The notes: generated by a model from the letters alone, not told the origin. Numbered from the stretch's first letter, positions 7,355-16,927 are shown. The stretch: 64,000 nt of DNA from an uncultured Bacteroidales bacterium (GCA_902801325.1 CADCHQ010000003.1:124001-188000); one strand, 5' to 3'. Numbers and translations: made by a program.

Positions 7355-8761
7355 CTAGAAATGCGATGTGCCGTCGAAGCAATGTGTACAAACTTTTTCC
7401 TTTGGTAGGCCGATGCTGCGAATGAGAATCTCTAAGGTGTTGAACTTGAGTGAAGACAGACCTAATCGTGAACCGATTTCCTCAACCATCTTGCGGTATT
7501 TAGGCGAGTCGGTCTTTGCATACTCTTCCAGATTCTTATTTGGGTCACCTTCCAAATCGGCAATAACGCGTCGGGTTATAAGTTCGAGGTCGCTCTTGGA
7601 TGCAGAAAAATTGATGAAGGGGCAACCATAGATTAGTGGAGGGCATGCAATACGCATGTGAACCTCTTTTGCACCAAGTTCGAACAAACCACGAATGTTG
7701 TCACGAAGCTGAGTTCCACGAACGATACTGTCGTCGCAGAATAGACAACGCTTGTCCTTGAGCATATCGCGATTGGGAATGAGTTTCATCTTGGCAACAA
7801 GATTGCGCGTCTCTTGAGTTGCAGGCATGAAACTGCGTGGCCAGGTGGGTGTGTACTTGGATATTGCCCTGCGGAAGGGAACCCCCAAACCTTCGGCATA
7901 GCCGGTGGCCATTCCAACACCACTGTCAGGAATACCACTTACGCTATCTACTTGCACATCATCTTCCTTGGCCATTTCCAGACCGCACTGGTGACGCATG
8001 TCTTCCACGTTGCGTCCTTCGTAGGTAGATGTGGGGAAACCATAATAAACCCAAAGGAATGAGCATACCTGCATCTCAAGTTCAGGCTTACGCATTTGCT
8101 CGACTCCATTAGGTGTCAAACGGACAATCTCACCAGGTCCGATGAAACGATCTACTTCATAACCTAAATTGGGGAAGGCCGTACTCTCGGACGATGCGGC
8201 ATAAGCATCATCCTTGCGACCAATAATGATTGGCGTTCTTCCCAGTCGGTCGCGAGCAGCTATCAGTCCTTCTTCCGTTAAGATAAGCATTGAACAGGAA
8301 CCGATGACCTTATTGTACACATTCTCAATCCCACTTACCCAGTCTTTTCCACGAGTAATCAGGTGTGCAACAAGTTCCGTTTGATTGGTTCTTCCGGATG
8401 ACATTTCAGAAAAGTGTCCACCATCGTCGAGCAATTCGTTGGCTATCTCTTCTAAATTATTGATTTTACCCACGGTAACGATAGCCATTCGACCCAAATG
8501 CGAACGCATGAGGATGGGTTGTGGCTCGGTATCAGAGATTACGCCTATGCCACTATTTCCTTCAAATTTATCCAGTTCGTCGCCAAAGCGAGAGCGAAAA
8601 TAAGCATTTTCCAGATTGTGGATACTACGAAAGAAACCTTTGCTGGCAGAGAAGGTGGCCAAACCACCACGCTTTGTACCAAGATGTGAATTGTAATCGG
8701 TGCCGTAGTACAGATCCATTATACACGGCTTGGTGGAGATAGTTCCGAAAAATCCTCCCAT
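7355..8761 (-). CDS. Amidophosphoribosyltransferase-family protein lacking the N-terminal Cys
   Basis: 468 residues from ATG 8761 (a start at 8788 adds 9 residues but overlaps the promoter's -7 box). Like PurF it pairs a class II amidotransferase domain with a phosphoribosyltransferase domain: GIPDSGVGMATGYAE, the PRPP loop CDDSIVRGT, and cysteines including the terminal CTHC resembling the Fe-S ligands of the Bacillus-type enzyme. PurF catalyses the first committed step of purine synthesis. The mature PurF nucleophile should be Cys right after Met (MCGI...); here the start reads MGGFFG, so glutaminase activity is doubtful. From memory, Bacteroides homologues share this MGGFFG start. Confidence 0.82.
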   Translation of the reverse strand: MGGFFGTISTKPCIMDLYYGTDYNSHLGTKRGGLATFSASKGFFRSIHNLENAYFRSRFGDELDKFEGNSGIGVISDTEPQPILMRSHLGRMAIVTVGKINNLEEIANELLDDGGHFSEMSSGRTNQTELVAHLITRGKDWVSGIENVYNKVIGSCSMLILTEEGLIAARDRLGRTPIIIGRKDDAYAASSESTAFPNLGYEVDRFIGPGEIVRLTPNGVEQMRKPELEMQVCSFLWVYYGFPTSTYEGRNVEDMRHQCGLEMAKEDDVQVDSVSGIPDSGVGMATGYAEGLGVPFRRAISKYTPTWPRSFMPATQETRNLVAKMKLIPNRDMLKDKRCLFCDDSIVRGTQLRDNIRGLFELGAKEVHMRIACPPLIYGCPFINFSASKSDLELITRRVIADLEGDPNKNLEEYAKTDSPKYRKMVEEIGSRLGLSSLKFNTLEILIRSIGLPKEKVCTHCFDGTSHF

Positions 8762-8787
8762 ATAATACCTATTTCGTTTTGAGGTCA

Positions 8788-8819
8788 CAAAGTTATAAAA
8801 AGTCTCTCACATATGCAAA
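8788..8819 (-). promoter_or_regulatory. Promoter of the PurF-like gene
   Basis: Minus-strand TAACTTTG (8788-8795) and TTTG (8816-8819) with a 20-bp spacer, 26 bp before the chosen ATG. Confidence 0.7.
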
Positions 8820-8891
8820 TTCATAAAGTGCTTTTCTTTTCTCCTTTTTTGCTATTCTTTATTATTTTGTTTCTTTATCCTTTGGTTTTAG

Positions 8892-9029
8892 ATACTCTTG
8901 CACGAAAATACTCTCAATCGAGTTTGGCATTTTGCTCGCTTATTTGTATCTTTGACTAATCGTCTTATATACTCCCACTCGAAAATGCTCAAACATATTT
9001 GGCATTTTGCTCGCTAATTCGTATCTTTG
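8892..9029 (+). promoter_or_regulatory. Tandem duplicated promoters of guaA
   Basis: Two near-copies, 8892-8954 and 8969-9029. Each has ATACTC, a CGAAAAT left arm, TTTG (-33), GCATTTTGCTCGCT and TATCTTTG (-7). The -33/-7 spacers are both 20 bp (8923-8926 to 8947-8954; 8998-9001 to 9022-9029). The rest of the 8789-9062 gap is T-rich and shows no other feature. Confidence 0.78.
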
Positions 9030-9062
9030 TCCCAAAATAAAAATAATAATCAAATATTAACA

Positions 9063-10589
9063 ATGCAGGAAAAGATAATCATTCTCGACTTTGGCAGTCA
9101 GACGACGCAGTTAATTGCTCGTCGTTTGCGCGAGTTGGACACCTTTTGCGAGATTCTGCCTTACAACAAGTTTCCCGTAGGGGATGAAAGTGTTATTGGT
9201 GTTATACTTGCCGGTTCGCCATATAGTGTCTACGACCCAGAAGCCTTTAAGGTAGATTTGTCTCAATTTATTGGACGCATTCCTGTTTTGGGCATTTGCT
9301 ATGGTGCCCAATTCATTAGTCATACTTTGGGTGGTCGTGTTGAGCCTGCTGATAGTCGAGAGTATGGACGTGCCAATCTTGGCTTTATTGATGCCGAAAG
9401 CCCTCTCTTCAAAGGCTTTGATACGGGGAGCCAAGTTTGGATGAGTCACGGAGACACGATTACGGCCTTACCTCAGGGTTATCACGCTATAGCCAGCACG
9501 GACAACGTTCGCTTTGCCGCTTATCAAGCCGATGACCTTCCTGTTTATGGCGTTCAGTTCCATCCGGAAGTGTCTCATTCCCTGCAAGGAACATTATTAT
9601 TACGTAACTTTGTTGTTGACATCTGTGGTGGTCATCAGGATTGGAGTCCTGCCAACTTCGTTGAGACAACCGTCGAGGAATTGCGCAAGCAGATTGGTAA
9701 AGACCGTGTGATATTAGGTCTTTCGGGAGGTGTTGACAGTAGTGTTTCGGCAGTTCTATTGAATCGTGCTATTGGTCATCAACTCACCTGCATCTTCGTC
9801 GATCACGGTATGCTTCGCAAAGATGAGTTCAAGAATGTGATGCGCGATTACGAAGGCCTTGGCTTAAATGTAATTGGTGTCGATGCTTCTGAAAAGTTCT
9901 TCAGTGACCTTGCAGGCGTTAAAGAACCCGAGAAGAAACGCAAGATAATAGGACGAGACTTTGTTGAGGTCTTTGATGCTGAAGCGCGTAAGATAACAGA
10001 TGCTCGCTGGCTTGCACAAGGTACTATCTATCCCGACCGCATAGAGTCTTTAAACATTACCGGAAAGGTTATCAAGAGTCATCATAATGTTGGAGGTCTT
10101 CCCAAGGAGATGAATCTGCAGTTGTGTGAACCCTTGCGCTGGCTCTTCAAAGATGAGGTTAGGCGTGTTGGTCGTCAGTTGGGAATGCCTGAGCATCTTA
10201 TTTCAAGACATCCCTTCCCCGGTCCCGGACTTGCCGTTCGCATTTTAGGCGACATTACTCGTGAGAAAGTACGTGTTCTGCAGGAGGCCGATGATATCTT
10301 CATTCAAGGTCTTCGTCAATGGGGGCTTTATGATCAGGTTTGGCAAGCAGGAGCCATCCTTCTTTCAGAGGTTAGAAGCGTTGGCGTTATGGGTGATGAA
10401 CGTACGTATGAGAATCCGGTTGCCTTGCGTGCAGTAACAAGTAGTGACGCTATGACTGCCGACTGGGCGCATCTGCCCTATGACTTCCTTGCTCACGTAT
10501 CGAATGAGATAATAAACAAGGTACGTGGGGTCAATCGCGTTTGTTACGATATCTCTTCAAAGCCACCAGCAACAATTGAGTGGGAATAA
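9063..10589 (+). CDS. guaA: GMP synthase (glutamine-hydrolysing)
   Basis: Converts XMP to GMP with glutamine and ATP. The 508-residue protein has a class I amidotransferase domain (Cys79 in GICYGAQ; His167 and Glu169 in FHPE), the PP-loop SGGVDSS at 221-227, and the dimerisation domain ending [13 protein letters not shown] at 9027 in the same frame falls inside the -7 box, so the ATG at 9063 is the real start. Length and motifs are normal. Two tandem promoters precede it; a REP-like hairpin (ctctcccttgcggagagag) follows at about 10593. Confidence 0.98.
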   Translation: MQEKIIILDFGSQTTQLIARRLRELDTFCEILPYNKFPVGDESVIGVILAGSPYSVYDPEAFKVDLSQFIGRIPVLGICYGAQFISHTLGGRVEPADSREYGRANLGFIDAESPLFKGFDTGSQVWMSHGDTITALPQGYHAIASTDNVRFAAYQADDLPVYGVQFHPEVSHSLQGTLLLRNFVVDICGGHQDWSPANFVETTVEELRKQIGKDRVILGLSGGVDSSVSAVLLNRAIGHQLTCIFVDHGMLRKDEFKNVMRDYEGLGLNVIGVDASEKFFSDLAGVKEPEKKRKIIGRDFVEVFDAEARKITDARWLAQGTIYPDRIESLNITGKVIKSHHNVGGLPKEMNLQLCEPLRWLFKDEVRRVGRQLGMPEHLISRHPFPGPGLAVRILGDITREKVRVLQEADDIFIQGLRQWGLYDQVWQAGAILLSEVRSVGVMGDERTYENPVALRAVTSSDAMTADWAHLPYDFLAHVSNEIINKVRGVNRVCYDISSKPPATIEWE

Positions 10590-10645
10590 TCTCTCCCTTG
10601 CGGAGAGAGGTTAAGGATGAAGGATTAAGAGTTAAGGAATAAGAT

Positions 10646-12193
10646 TTGGAACAATTACAACAACTTTATAAGCAATATACAGGAAAGGAACCTGCTACCT
10701 GCCAACCAATTACGGGTAGCGGAAGCAATCGCGATTATTACCGTTTAAGCGATGATGAGGGGCATAGTGTCATAGGTGTTATCGGTACGTCTCGTGATGA
10801 GAATCATGCTTTCATCTATCTTGCCCGACATTTCACCCGCCGTCAACTGCCAGTACCCGAGGTACTTGCAGTAAGCGACGATGGGTTGCGTTATCTGCAA
10901 ACCGACCTTGGACAAACTTCGCTCTTTGACGCTTTGAGAAAAGGACGTGAGGCAGGTGGGCGTTATACGCAGAAGGAACGCGAATTACTCCGCCGAACCA
11001 TCGTTCAATTGCCTAATCTGCAGATACGTGGTGCGCGAGGACTCGATTTCTCGAATTGTTATCCACAAGCAGAGATGGATAGGACCAATGTCTTGTTCGA
11101 CCTCAATTACTTTAAGTATTGCTTCCTTAAGCCTGTAAACATCGACTTCCATGAACTAAAGCTCGAGGCCTCTTTCCAACTTATGGCAAAGGACCTCACA
11201 GAGGGAGACGATGGCCTAGGTAGTACCCCTTCATTTCTCTATCGTGACTTTCAGGCGCGCAACGTCATGCTTGATGCCGAAGGCAATCCTTGGTTCATAG
11301 ATTTCCAAGGCGGTCGACGCGGACCTGTACAATACGATGTAGCTTCGTTCCTCTGGCAGGCTTCGGCTCAATATTCGCCAGAATTAAGGCAAGAACTCAT
11401 AGATCTGTATATCCAATCGCTAAAGCAATATACTGAAGTCAACGAAGCACGTTTTCGTGAGAAGTTAAATCTCTTTGTGCTGTTCCGCCTGCTTCAGGTG
11501 CTTGGTGCTTATGGTTTCAGGGGATATTTCGAACGCAAGCGTCACTTCCTCGAAAGTATTCCGCCAGCCATGCGTAACCTCTCAAATCTATTAGAGGAAG
11601 GTCTATGTCCTTATCCCTATCTGGCGCAGGTTTTAGGCGAATTGGTTGCATTACCTCAGTTTGCGCCCCAACCAGAAGAACCCGTTACTCGTGCGGACGG
11701 ATACAAGACAACAGAGAATAATCCATATAAACCCCACCCTGCCGACGGACCGGCTACTTTCTCAAAATATGATGGAAAAGGTCCTCTACGCGTTCGGGTT
11801 TATTCCTTCTCATATCGTAAGGGAATTCCCGAGGACGAGAGCGGAAATGGAGGTGGATACGTGTTTGACTGCCGTTCGACTCATAATCCTGGTCGATATG
11901 AACCATACAAGCAACTGACGGGACTCGACGAACCCGTAATCCGTTTCCTTGAGGATGATGGTGAGATCCTGACATTCCTTGAGAGTGTCTATCGACTTGC
12001 AGACGCACACGTTCGACGTTATCTTCAACGTGGATTTACTGACCTTATGTTCTCTTTCGGATGCACGGGCGGACAGCACCGAAGTGTTTATTGTGCCCAA
12101 CATCTCGCCCAGCATATCCATGAGAAATATGGCATACAAGTCGATATACATCATCGTGAACAAGACATTCATCAAATACTTGCAGCCCGATGA
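10646..12193 (+). CDS. AmgK-like sugar kinase fused to a RapZ C-terminal domain
   Basis: 515 residues. Residues 1 to about 330 are an aminoglycoside-phosphotransferase fold like AmgK (anomeric N-acetylmuramate/N-acetylglucosamine kinase): YRDFQARNVM supplies the catalytic Asp/Asn and IDFQGGRRGPVQYD the metal-binding Asp. After a linker (about 335-380), residues about 382-515 match the RapZ C-terminal domain: FDCRSTHNPGR, KQLTGLDEPV and GCTGGQHRS at about 472-480. RapZ binds glucosamine-6-phosphate and tunes GlmS in enterobacteria. The first usable start is TTG 10646, after an in-frame stop and an AAGGAA-like site. The stop overlaps the MurU-like start (ATGA). Domain calls are strong; the sensing role is inferred. 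Confidence 0.85.
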   Translation: MEQLQQLYKQYTGKEPATCQPITGSGSNRDYYRLSDDEGHSVIGVIGTSRDENHAFIYLARHFTRRQLPVPEVLAVSDDGLRYLQTDLGQTSLFDALRKGREAGGRYTQKERELLRRTIVQLPNLQIRGARGLDFSNCYPQAEMDRTNVLFDLNYFKYCFLKPVNIDFHELKLEASFQLMAKDLTEGDDGLGSTPSFLYRDFQARNVMLDAEGNPWFIDFQGGRRGPVQYDVASFLWQASAQYSPELRQELIDLYIQSLKQYTEVNEARFREKLNLFVLFRLLQVLGAYGFRGYFERKRHFLESIPPAMRNLSNLLEEGLCPYPYLAQVLGELVALPQFAPQPEEPVTRADGYKTTENNPYKPHPADGPATFSKYDGKGPLRVRVYSFSYRKGIPEDESGNGGGYVFDCRSTHNPGRYEPYKQLTGLDEPVIRFLEDDGEILTFLESVYRLADAHVRRYLQRGFTDLMFSFGCTGGQHRSVYCAQHLAQHIHEKYGIQVDIHHREQDIHQILAAR

Positions 12194-12924
12194 AGACCAT
12201 GATATTTGCAGCAGGCCTTGGCACTCGCCTTCGTCCGCTTACCGACACAATGCCGAAAGCCCTTGTCCCCATAGGCGGACGCCCTTTGCTTGAGATACTT
12301 CTTCGCAAGCTTGGTGACAGTGGCTTTCACGACATCGTCATCAATATTCACCATTTCGCGGATCAGATAGAGGATTGGGTAGAAAAGTTCTTATCTCAAA
12401 ACCCTGAATTCACAATTGCCCTTTCCGATGAACGCGCACAACTCCTTGAGACAGGAGGCGGTATTCGTCATGCAAGTCCTTTATTTGGTGATGCTAAACG
12501 ACTGCTTATCCACAACGTTGATATCCTAAGTAATTGCTCTCTTTCCCAATTCATAAAAGAAGGAAGCGAGCATGCTGCCACCTTGTTGGTTAGTCAAAGG
12601 AAGACACAAAGGTACTTGCTATTCGATGAGAACAATCGTCTTGTGGGTTGGACAAATCTTGCTACAGGTCAAGTGCGTTCACCATATCCCGACCTTGATC
12701 CTTCGCGTTGTCGCATGCTTGCTTTTGCTGGCATTCATCACATGTCAACTTCCTTGTTGCCTTTGATGAACGGATGGCCGGAAAAGTTCTCTATTATTGA
12801 CTTCTATCTATCTATATGTGACCGCTATCCCATCTTGGGATATGAACAACCCGACCTGCGTCTTATGGATGTAGGAAAGATAGATTCTCTGGCAGAAGCA
12901 GAAAGGTTTGCGACTTCAATATAA
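12190..12924 (+). CDS. MurU-like sugar-1-phosphate nucleotidyltransferase
   Basis: 244 residues with the nucleotidyltransferase signature GLGTRLRPLT, PKALVPIGGRPLLE and the metal-binding segment HNVDILSN. It ends with DLRLMDVGKIDSL. The best functional match is N-acetylmuramate-1-phosphate uridylyltransferase (MurU), which follows AmgK in the pathway that recycles MurNAc to UDP-MurNAc. It overlaps the AmgK-RapZ gene by 4 bp, which supports a kinase-uridylyltransferase pair. Mannose-1-phosphate guanylyltransferase is the main alternative on sequence alone. Its stop nearly abuts the convergent permease gene. Confidence 0.83.
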   Translation: MKTMIFAAGLGTRLRPLTDTMPKALVPIGGRPLLEILLRKLGDSGFHDIVINIHHFADQIEDWVEKFLSQNPEFTIALSDERAQLLETGGGIRHASPLFGDAKRLLIHNVDILSNCSLSQFIKEGSEHAATLLVSQRKTQRYLLFDENNRLVGWTNLATGQVRSPYPDLDPSRCRMLAFAGIHHMSTSLLPLMNGWPEKFSIIDFYLSICDRYPILGYEQPDLRLMDVGKIDSLAEAERFATSI

Positions 12925-12925
12925 G

Positions 12926-14104
12926 TTAACCTTTCCAGATGCCTAATATCTTGCGTCTAAGCGCAATGATGTTAAGTACGGAAACCAATAGGCAGAGTGC
13001 TACGCCAAGTATGATTGTTGGCAGATAACTGCCCGAAGGCATTGTCGGGAACATACTCCAAAGCATCTTCATATAATGGCCTCTTAACCACCATAGCAAG
13101 GCAAGGGCAAGAAGGAGAACAAGTACATTTATTCCCACCGTTAACAACTGATACGGCAAACTTACGCGTGCAGGACTATAACCCAATAGAAGAAGGGTTT
13201 GCAGCTTGCGCGTGTTTTTTTGTACAAGCAAGTATATGCTAAGCATGAGAATAAAGAAGGAAAGTAATGTGATAAGCAATCCTACTGCCATAACAATACC
13301 ACTAACGATCTTAAGCACATACGTTGCCTTACCTGCCTGAAGGCGGTCATCATCTACATCATATCCATGACTTTGAGCAAACTTAACTATACGCTCATCT
13401 GCAGTATTGCCTACTTCCAGGATGAGTCGCGTTGGAGAGGTGTCTGCTTGCGGGGCAAACTCCGCGTTACTCCAATCAATAAAGGATTGAGGCGCAAGTA
13501 TGGTGTTGAGGCGAGTTGTGAAGCCCACAACCCTACCCTTCATTCGCTGTTCTTTGCCTTGGCCTCTAAGCACCAGCATTAACTCGAGTGTTGATACGAG
13601 TCCCTCAGATAGGCGAGGTAATGAACGACTTTGTGCAAAGCCGAAGTTATAGATAGCAAGATAGTTGCGCGGAAGTATGATGGGTACAAACTGATTGCCT
13701 GGTTCGTAATGCCATTCTTGGCTATGTGTATCGACAAATTGGTCAGGAACCGATTCAAAATACATCTGAGTGCCGAAGGTTGCCATTCCTTGAATGCCCA
13801 TTGAACAACTAACCTGATATTGACTGGCGGTGAAGGCACCTACATTACGGGCAAAAGGTTGCGAGGCTAATTCTTCGATTTCTTTATCCGAGAATGTGGA
13901 GGCTGTCAGACCAGTGGTCGATATGCGCTTTGAAAGAATGATGTAGTCGTTGCTGATGAATCCGTCGTTCTGTGAGAATATGGGACGCACGTCGTTATAA
14001 AATTGCATAGCGAGCAAAACGACGAATACTCCCAGAAGGTTAGCAAGGAAGAACCCGAGCAATTGCAATGGTGATATATGTTGACGGAGAAGTTTCCAAA
14101 TCAT
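12926..14104 (-). CDS. ABC transporter permease, FtsX/MacB-like
   Basis: 392 residues from ATG 14104 (a TTG at 14113 is possible). A membrane segment near residues 15-40 is followed by a large periplasmic domain and three C-terminal segments (about 265-295, 315-345, 360-385). This is the MacB/FtsX topology used for mechanotransmission rather than import. The ATPase gene lies 42 bp upstream, and a DUF4836 protein and rsmE precede it in the same orientation. The substrate is unknown; export of, or envelope action on, a lipoprotein or peptide is a reasonable guess from the topology. Confidence 0.8.
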   Translation of the reverse strand: MIWKLLRQHISPLQLLGFFLANLLGVFVVLLAMQFYNDVRPIFSQNDGFISNDYIILSKRISTTGLTASTFSDKEIEELASQPFARNVGAFTASQYQVSCSMGIQGMATFGTQMYFESVPDQFVDTHSQEWHYEPGNQFVPIILPRNYLAIYNFGFAQSRSLPRLSEGLVSTLELMLVLRGQGKEQRMKGRVVGFTTRLNTILAPQSFIDWSNAEFAPQADTSPTRLILEVGNTADERIVKFAQSHGYDVDDDRLQAGKATYVLKIVSGIVMAVGLLITLLSFFILMLSIYLLVQKNTRKLQTLLLLGYSPARVSLPYQLLTVGINVLVLLLALALLWWLRGHYMKMLWSMFPTMPSGSYLPTIILGVALCLLVSVLNIIALRRKILGIWKG

Positions 14105-14146
14105 ATAGGTCAAAGTTTAACATTCAATGTTTAACGTTTTGTGGTT

Positions 14147-14791
14147 TTAAAGATGAAGGATCTGGTCGTAATGAATGGATATATGTTTTCCAATGCTAGT
14201 AACGATTAATGCGGCACCTTGGCGTTGCACTTCCTGAAGCATCAAGTCCGACATCTGTTGGGCATTATTGTCGTCGAGATGACTTATGGGCTCGTCGGCC
14301 ATCAGAAGGTCGAACGGTTGGCACAAGGCTCTCATGAGTGCCACACGCTGTTGTTGTCCGAAACTCATTAAACCTACTTTCGTGTGCAACTTATCGGCGA
14401 TACCAAGCTCCTCGAACCAAGATGCTATTTCCTTTTTCTTCTTATATTTTGTTAGCCGGTTCTTTATCTCTACGTTCTCCCATGCAGTAAGTTCGGGGAA
14501 CAATCGTAATTCCTGCCACAAAAGACTCAAGTTCTGTTGTCTCAGACGCGTCCATTCGCTGATAGAAAAGGTACGTATATCACGATCGTCGAACATAATT
14601 GTTCCGAGATAGTCGGAACGGTGGCCGTAGAGGTAACTGCATAATGAGGACTTCCCTGTCCCGCTACTTGCCTCCACAAGATATAGGCGTCCCTTCTCGA
14701 AAGCGAGTTCCTGAAGCCAGATGTCGCTTTGTATGTCAGGTTGTTGGGCAAAGACCTGAGGCAGGGTCTTCTGGAGTTTTATAGTATTCAT
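14147..14791 (-). CDS. ABC transporter ATP-binding protein, atypical
   Basis: 214 residues with Walker A (EASSGTGKSS), Q-loop (LWQELRLFPELTAWENV), signature MSFGQQQRVALMRAL and Walker B DLLMADEP. The signature is MSFGQ rather than LSGGQ. The usual switch-histidine region after Walker B reads IVTSIGKHI instead of a typical VTHD, so the H-loop residue is displaced or missing. It would energise the adjacent MacB-like permease. Its ATG overlaps the DUF4836 stop by 4 bp, making a tight rsmE-DUF4836-ATPase-permease operon. Confidence 0.85.
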   Translation of the reverse strand: MNTIKLQKTLPQVFAQQPDIQSDIWLQELAFEKGRLYLVEASSGTGKSSLCSYLYGHRSDYLGTIMFDDRDIRTFSISEWTRLRQQNLSLLWQELRLFPELTAWENVEIKNRLTKYKKKKEIASWFEELGIADKLHTKVGLMSFGQQQRVALMRALCQPFDLLMADEPISHLDDNNAQQMSDLMLQEVQRQGAALIVTSIGKHISIHYDQILHL

Positions 14792-16200
14792 TTCAAGCTT
14801 TCAATATCTATAAGGTCGAGCAGATTCTCGCCATCATTAAGTACAAGTTGAAACTGTAGGTTTTCCGAGTTCTTGGCAGATACGGTCAAACGCTGGAAGG
14901 CATTAAGGAACTTATAGCTCTCGCTATTGTGCATGTACTTATTTGTAATTTTCGAAAAGTCTATGCTTGCATAGAGTCGTTGCCCCTTAACCTCGTCTGC
15001 ATACTTGTACGCAATATCATGATGGCCAGTTGAATTAGCCATTGCCTCAGAAGTTGAGATGGTAAGCATGTCGTTATTTGAGGTGAAATAGAAGGGCTTC
15101 CCTTTGTAGGTAAGCATGGCTCTATGCTTGTCTTGTGCATAGAACTGGAAGCCTGCGGCTCGACTAATGGCATCGTTCCAGGAGGCAACGTTCTGCATGA
15201 ATTTGTCATCAGATAACTTGACTTGCAGAACAGGGTCTGCCTCGATTTGAGGCCAACTGAAAGCCAGCGCCCCATCAATGCTGTTGAGAATCATGTCAAG
15301 GTCAAACACGTTGTTGAGCATAAGTAGAATGGTGCGAATGACTTTGTTCTCACGCAATGTACGCAATAGTTTATCGCCCTTCAAACCTATTTCGAAGTGT
15401 AGCAAAGAATTTGATGGAGCAGCTGTAAGCATAGAGCCGTCGAGCGGTTTAAGGATATCGTCAAACTGACTGATGGCTTTGTCAATCTTCGTATTCTCAG
15501 AGTTCGGCGTGAGATTAAGAATGAGTCTGTCGCGCTTAGCCATAAGTCCGGCAGAAAGTCCAAGGTCGTTTAAGTTGATGTCGCCAAGATAACGGTTCAA
15601 GGAAGACGGAAGTACGGTTTGTGGCAAAGCCTCGAGCGAAGTGGCAAGCGCCAATGGCTCGTCGCGTTTCTCAAGATTCTTAAACAGAAGAGTATTCTTT
15701 CCGCTTTCCGATTCGCTTTGGTCTATGCACGAATAAATAACATTTCGCAGTTGCTCTTGCTCACTTCCTACGGCTGGCCCCATAAGCATGGCGCGGTCTT
15801 TGGCTATTCCCATCAGTAGGTTGCCGTTGAGGGTGCACCACTTCATCCCTCGTTGGTCTTCTACTGAATAACCTTTCGACTCCAACAATTTACAGAAATC
15901 ATCCTTGTCACTCAAGGGAATGATGGCTCCAAGTGTACCTTGAGAAGCAAAAAGATAGGCAGGTGTCATCAGGTCAACGCCCATTTCCTTGCCGTTGTCC
16001 GAGAGCAGCAGTTTGCGTATTTCATCGAGCGAGAGTCCATAGTCGAGAGCCAGTTGTTTGGCATCTACTCGTGAAACGGCAGTTATGTCTTTGGGCAGAG
16101 ACGAGGCCATAGCGTCGCCACGTCCATGAAACATTTTCCACCCGATGAATGCAGCTATGCATACAGCCACAATAGCGGCAATGATTCCGTACTTTTTCAT
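14788..16200 (-). CDS. DUF4836 family protein with N-terminal membrane anchor
   Basis: 470 residues starting MKKYGIIAAIVAVCIAAFIGW, a single transmembrane anchor or uncleaved signal, followed by an extracytoplasmic domain (SSLPKDITAVSRVDAKQL) resembling Bacteroidetes DUF4836 proteins. No catalytic motif is recognisable. It overlaps rsmE upstream and the ABC ATPase downstream by 4 bp each, so it is probably made with the transporter and may be its periplasmic partner. The family assignment is from memory of the fold-opening motif and typical length; the function is unknown. Confidence 0.7.
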   Translation of the reverse strand: MKKYGIIAAIVAVCIAAFIGWKMFHGRGDAMASSLPKDITAVSRVDAKQLALDYGLSLDEIRKLLLSDNGKEMGVDLMTPAYLFASQGTLGAIIPLSDKDDFCKLLESKGYSVEDQRGMKWCTLNGNLLMGIAKDRAMLMGPAVGSEQEQLRNVIYSCIDQSESESGKNTLLFKNLEKRDEPLALATSLEALPQTVLPSSLNRYLGDINLNDLGLSAGLMAKRDRLILNLTPNSENTKIDKAISQFDDILKPLDGSMLTAAPSNSLLHFEIGLKGDKLLRTLRENKVIRTILLMLNNVFDLDMILNSIDGALAFSWPQIEADPVLQVKLSDDKFMQNVASWNDAISRAAGFQFYAQDKHRAMLTYKGKPFYFTSNNDMLTISTSEAMANSTGHHDIAYKYADEVKGQRLYASIDFSKITNKYMHNSESYKFLNAFQRLTVSAKNSENLQFQLVLNDGENLLDLIDIESLK

Positions 16201-16913
16201 AATCGTTCGTTTATATCTTTAACTTGATACAAGTGCACAGCCATAAGTGCAGCAGTTTCTGTTCTTAATCGACTTGGTCCTAATGAAACGGCTTGATATC
16301 CATTCTGTTCAGCCATACGTACTTCCTCAATAGAGAAATCCCCTTCCGGACCTATAAGTATGGTGGCCTCCTCCCCTGCTTTCAGGACGTCGAGAAGATA
16401 GGGCTTCTCGCCTTCATAACAATGACAAATGAACTTCTGCCCCTTGCGCTCTGCCGTTATGAACTTGCGGAAAGGCTGCATCTCATTGACTTGAGGCAAC
16501 CAAGCCTTGCGACTTTGTTTCATCGCAGATACGACAATCTTGCTTAGGCGTTCTGTCTTCACCACATCGCGCTCAGAGAACTGGCAATCGAGAAAAGATA
16601 GTTCGTCGACTCCCACCTCCGTTGCCTTCTCCACGAACCATTCGGTTCTGTCGATGAGTCTTGTCGGGGCCATTGCCAGATGCAGGTGTCCTTGCCATTG
16701 AGGCTTTTGCGGAAATGATTGGATGATGCGATAAGTGCAATGATGATTAGATGCGAGTGTAATCACAGCCTTGTGGAAAGTGCCTTTGCCATCCATCAGC
16801 CACATTTCATCCCCTTCTTTCATGCGAAGCACTCGGACGGCATGTTGCGTGTCGTCTTTGGTCAGTTCTCCTGACGCTATGTCCGGCTGATAGAAGTATC
16901 GCTCTTCCTTCAT
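16197..16913 (-). CDS. rsmE: 16S rRNA m3U1498 methyltransferase
   Basis: 238 residues of the SPOUT family. The N-terminal PUA-like part (DDTQHAVRVLRMKEGDEMWL) is followed by the knotted SAM site: ILIGPEGDFSIEEV and AVSLGPSRLRTETAAL. RsmE methylates N3 of U1498 in 16S rRNA. It is first in an operon with DUF4836 and an ABC exporter, an arrangement not explained by its function. Length and motifs are standard. Confidence 0.95.
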   Translation of the reverse strand: MKEERYFYQPDIASGELTKDDTQHAVRVLRMKEGDEMWLMDGKGTFHKAVITLASNHHCTYRIIQSFPQKPQWQGHLHLAMAPTRLIDRTEWFVEKATEVGVDELSFLDCQFSERDVVKTERLSKIVVSAMKQSRKAWLPQVNEMQPFRKFITAERKGQKFICHCYEGEKPYLLDVLKAGEEATILIGPEGDFSIEEVRMAEQNGYQAVSLGPSRLRTETAALMAVHLYQVKDINERL

Positions 16914-16927
16914 CTTTAATTATTTTT

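Noticed and set aside
8789..9062. Purine riboswitch between the PurF-like gene and guaA
   Set aside because: The space is taken by promoters and the leaders left are too short (26-34 nt).
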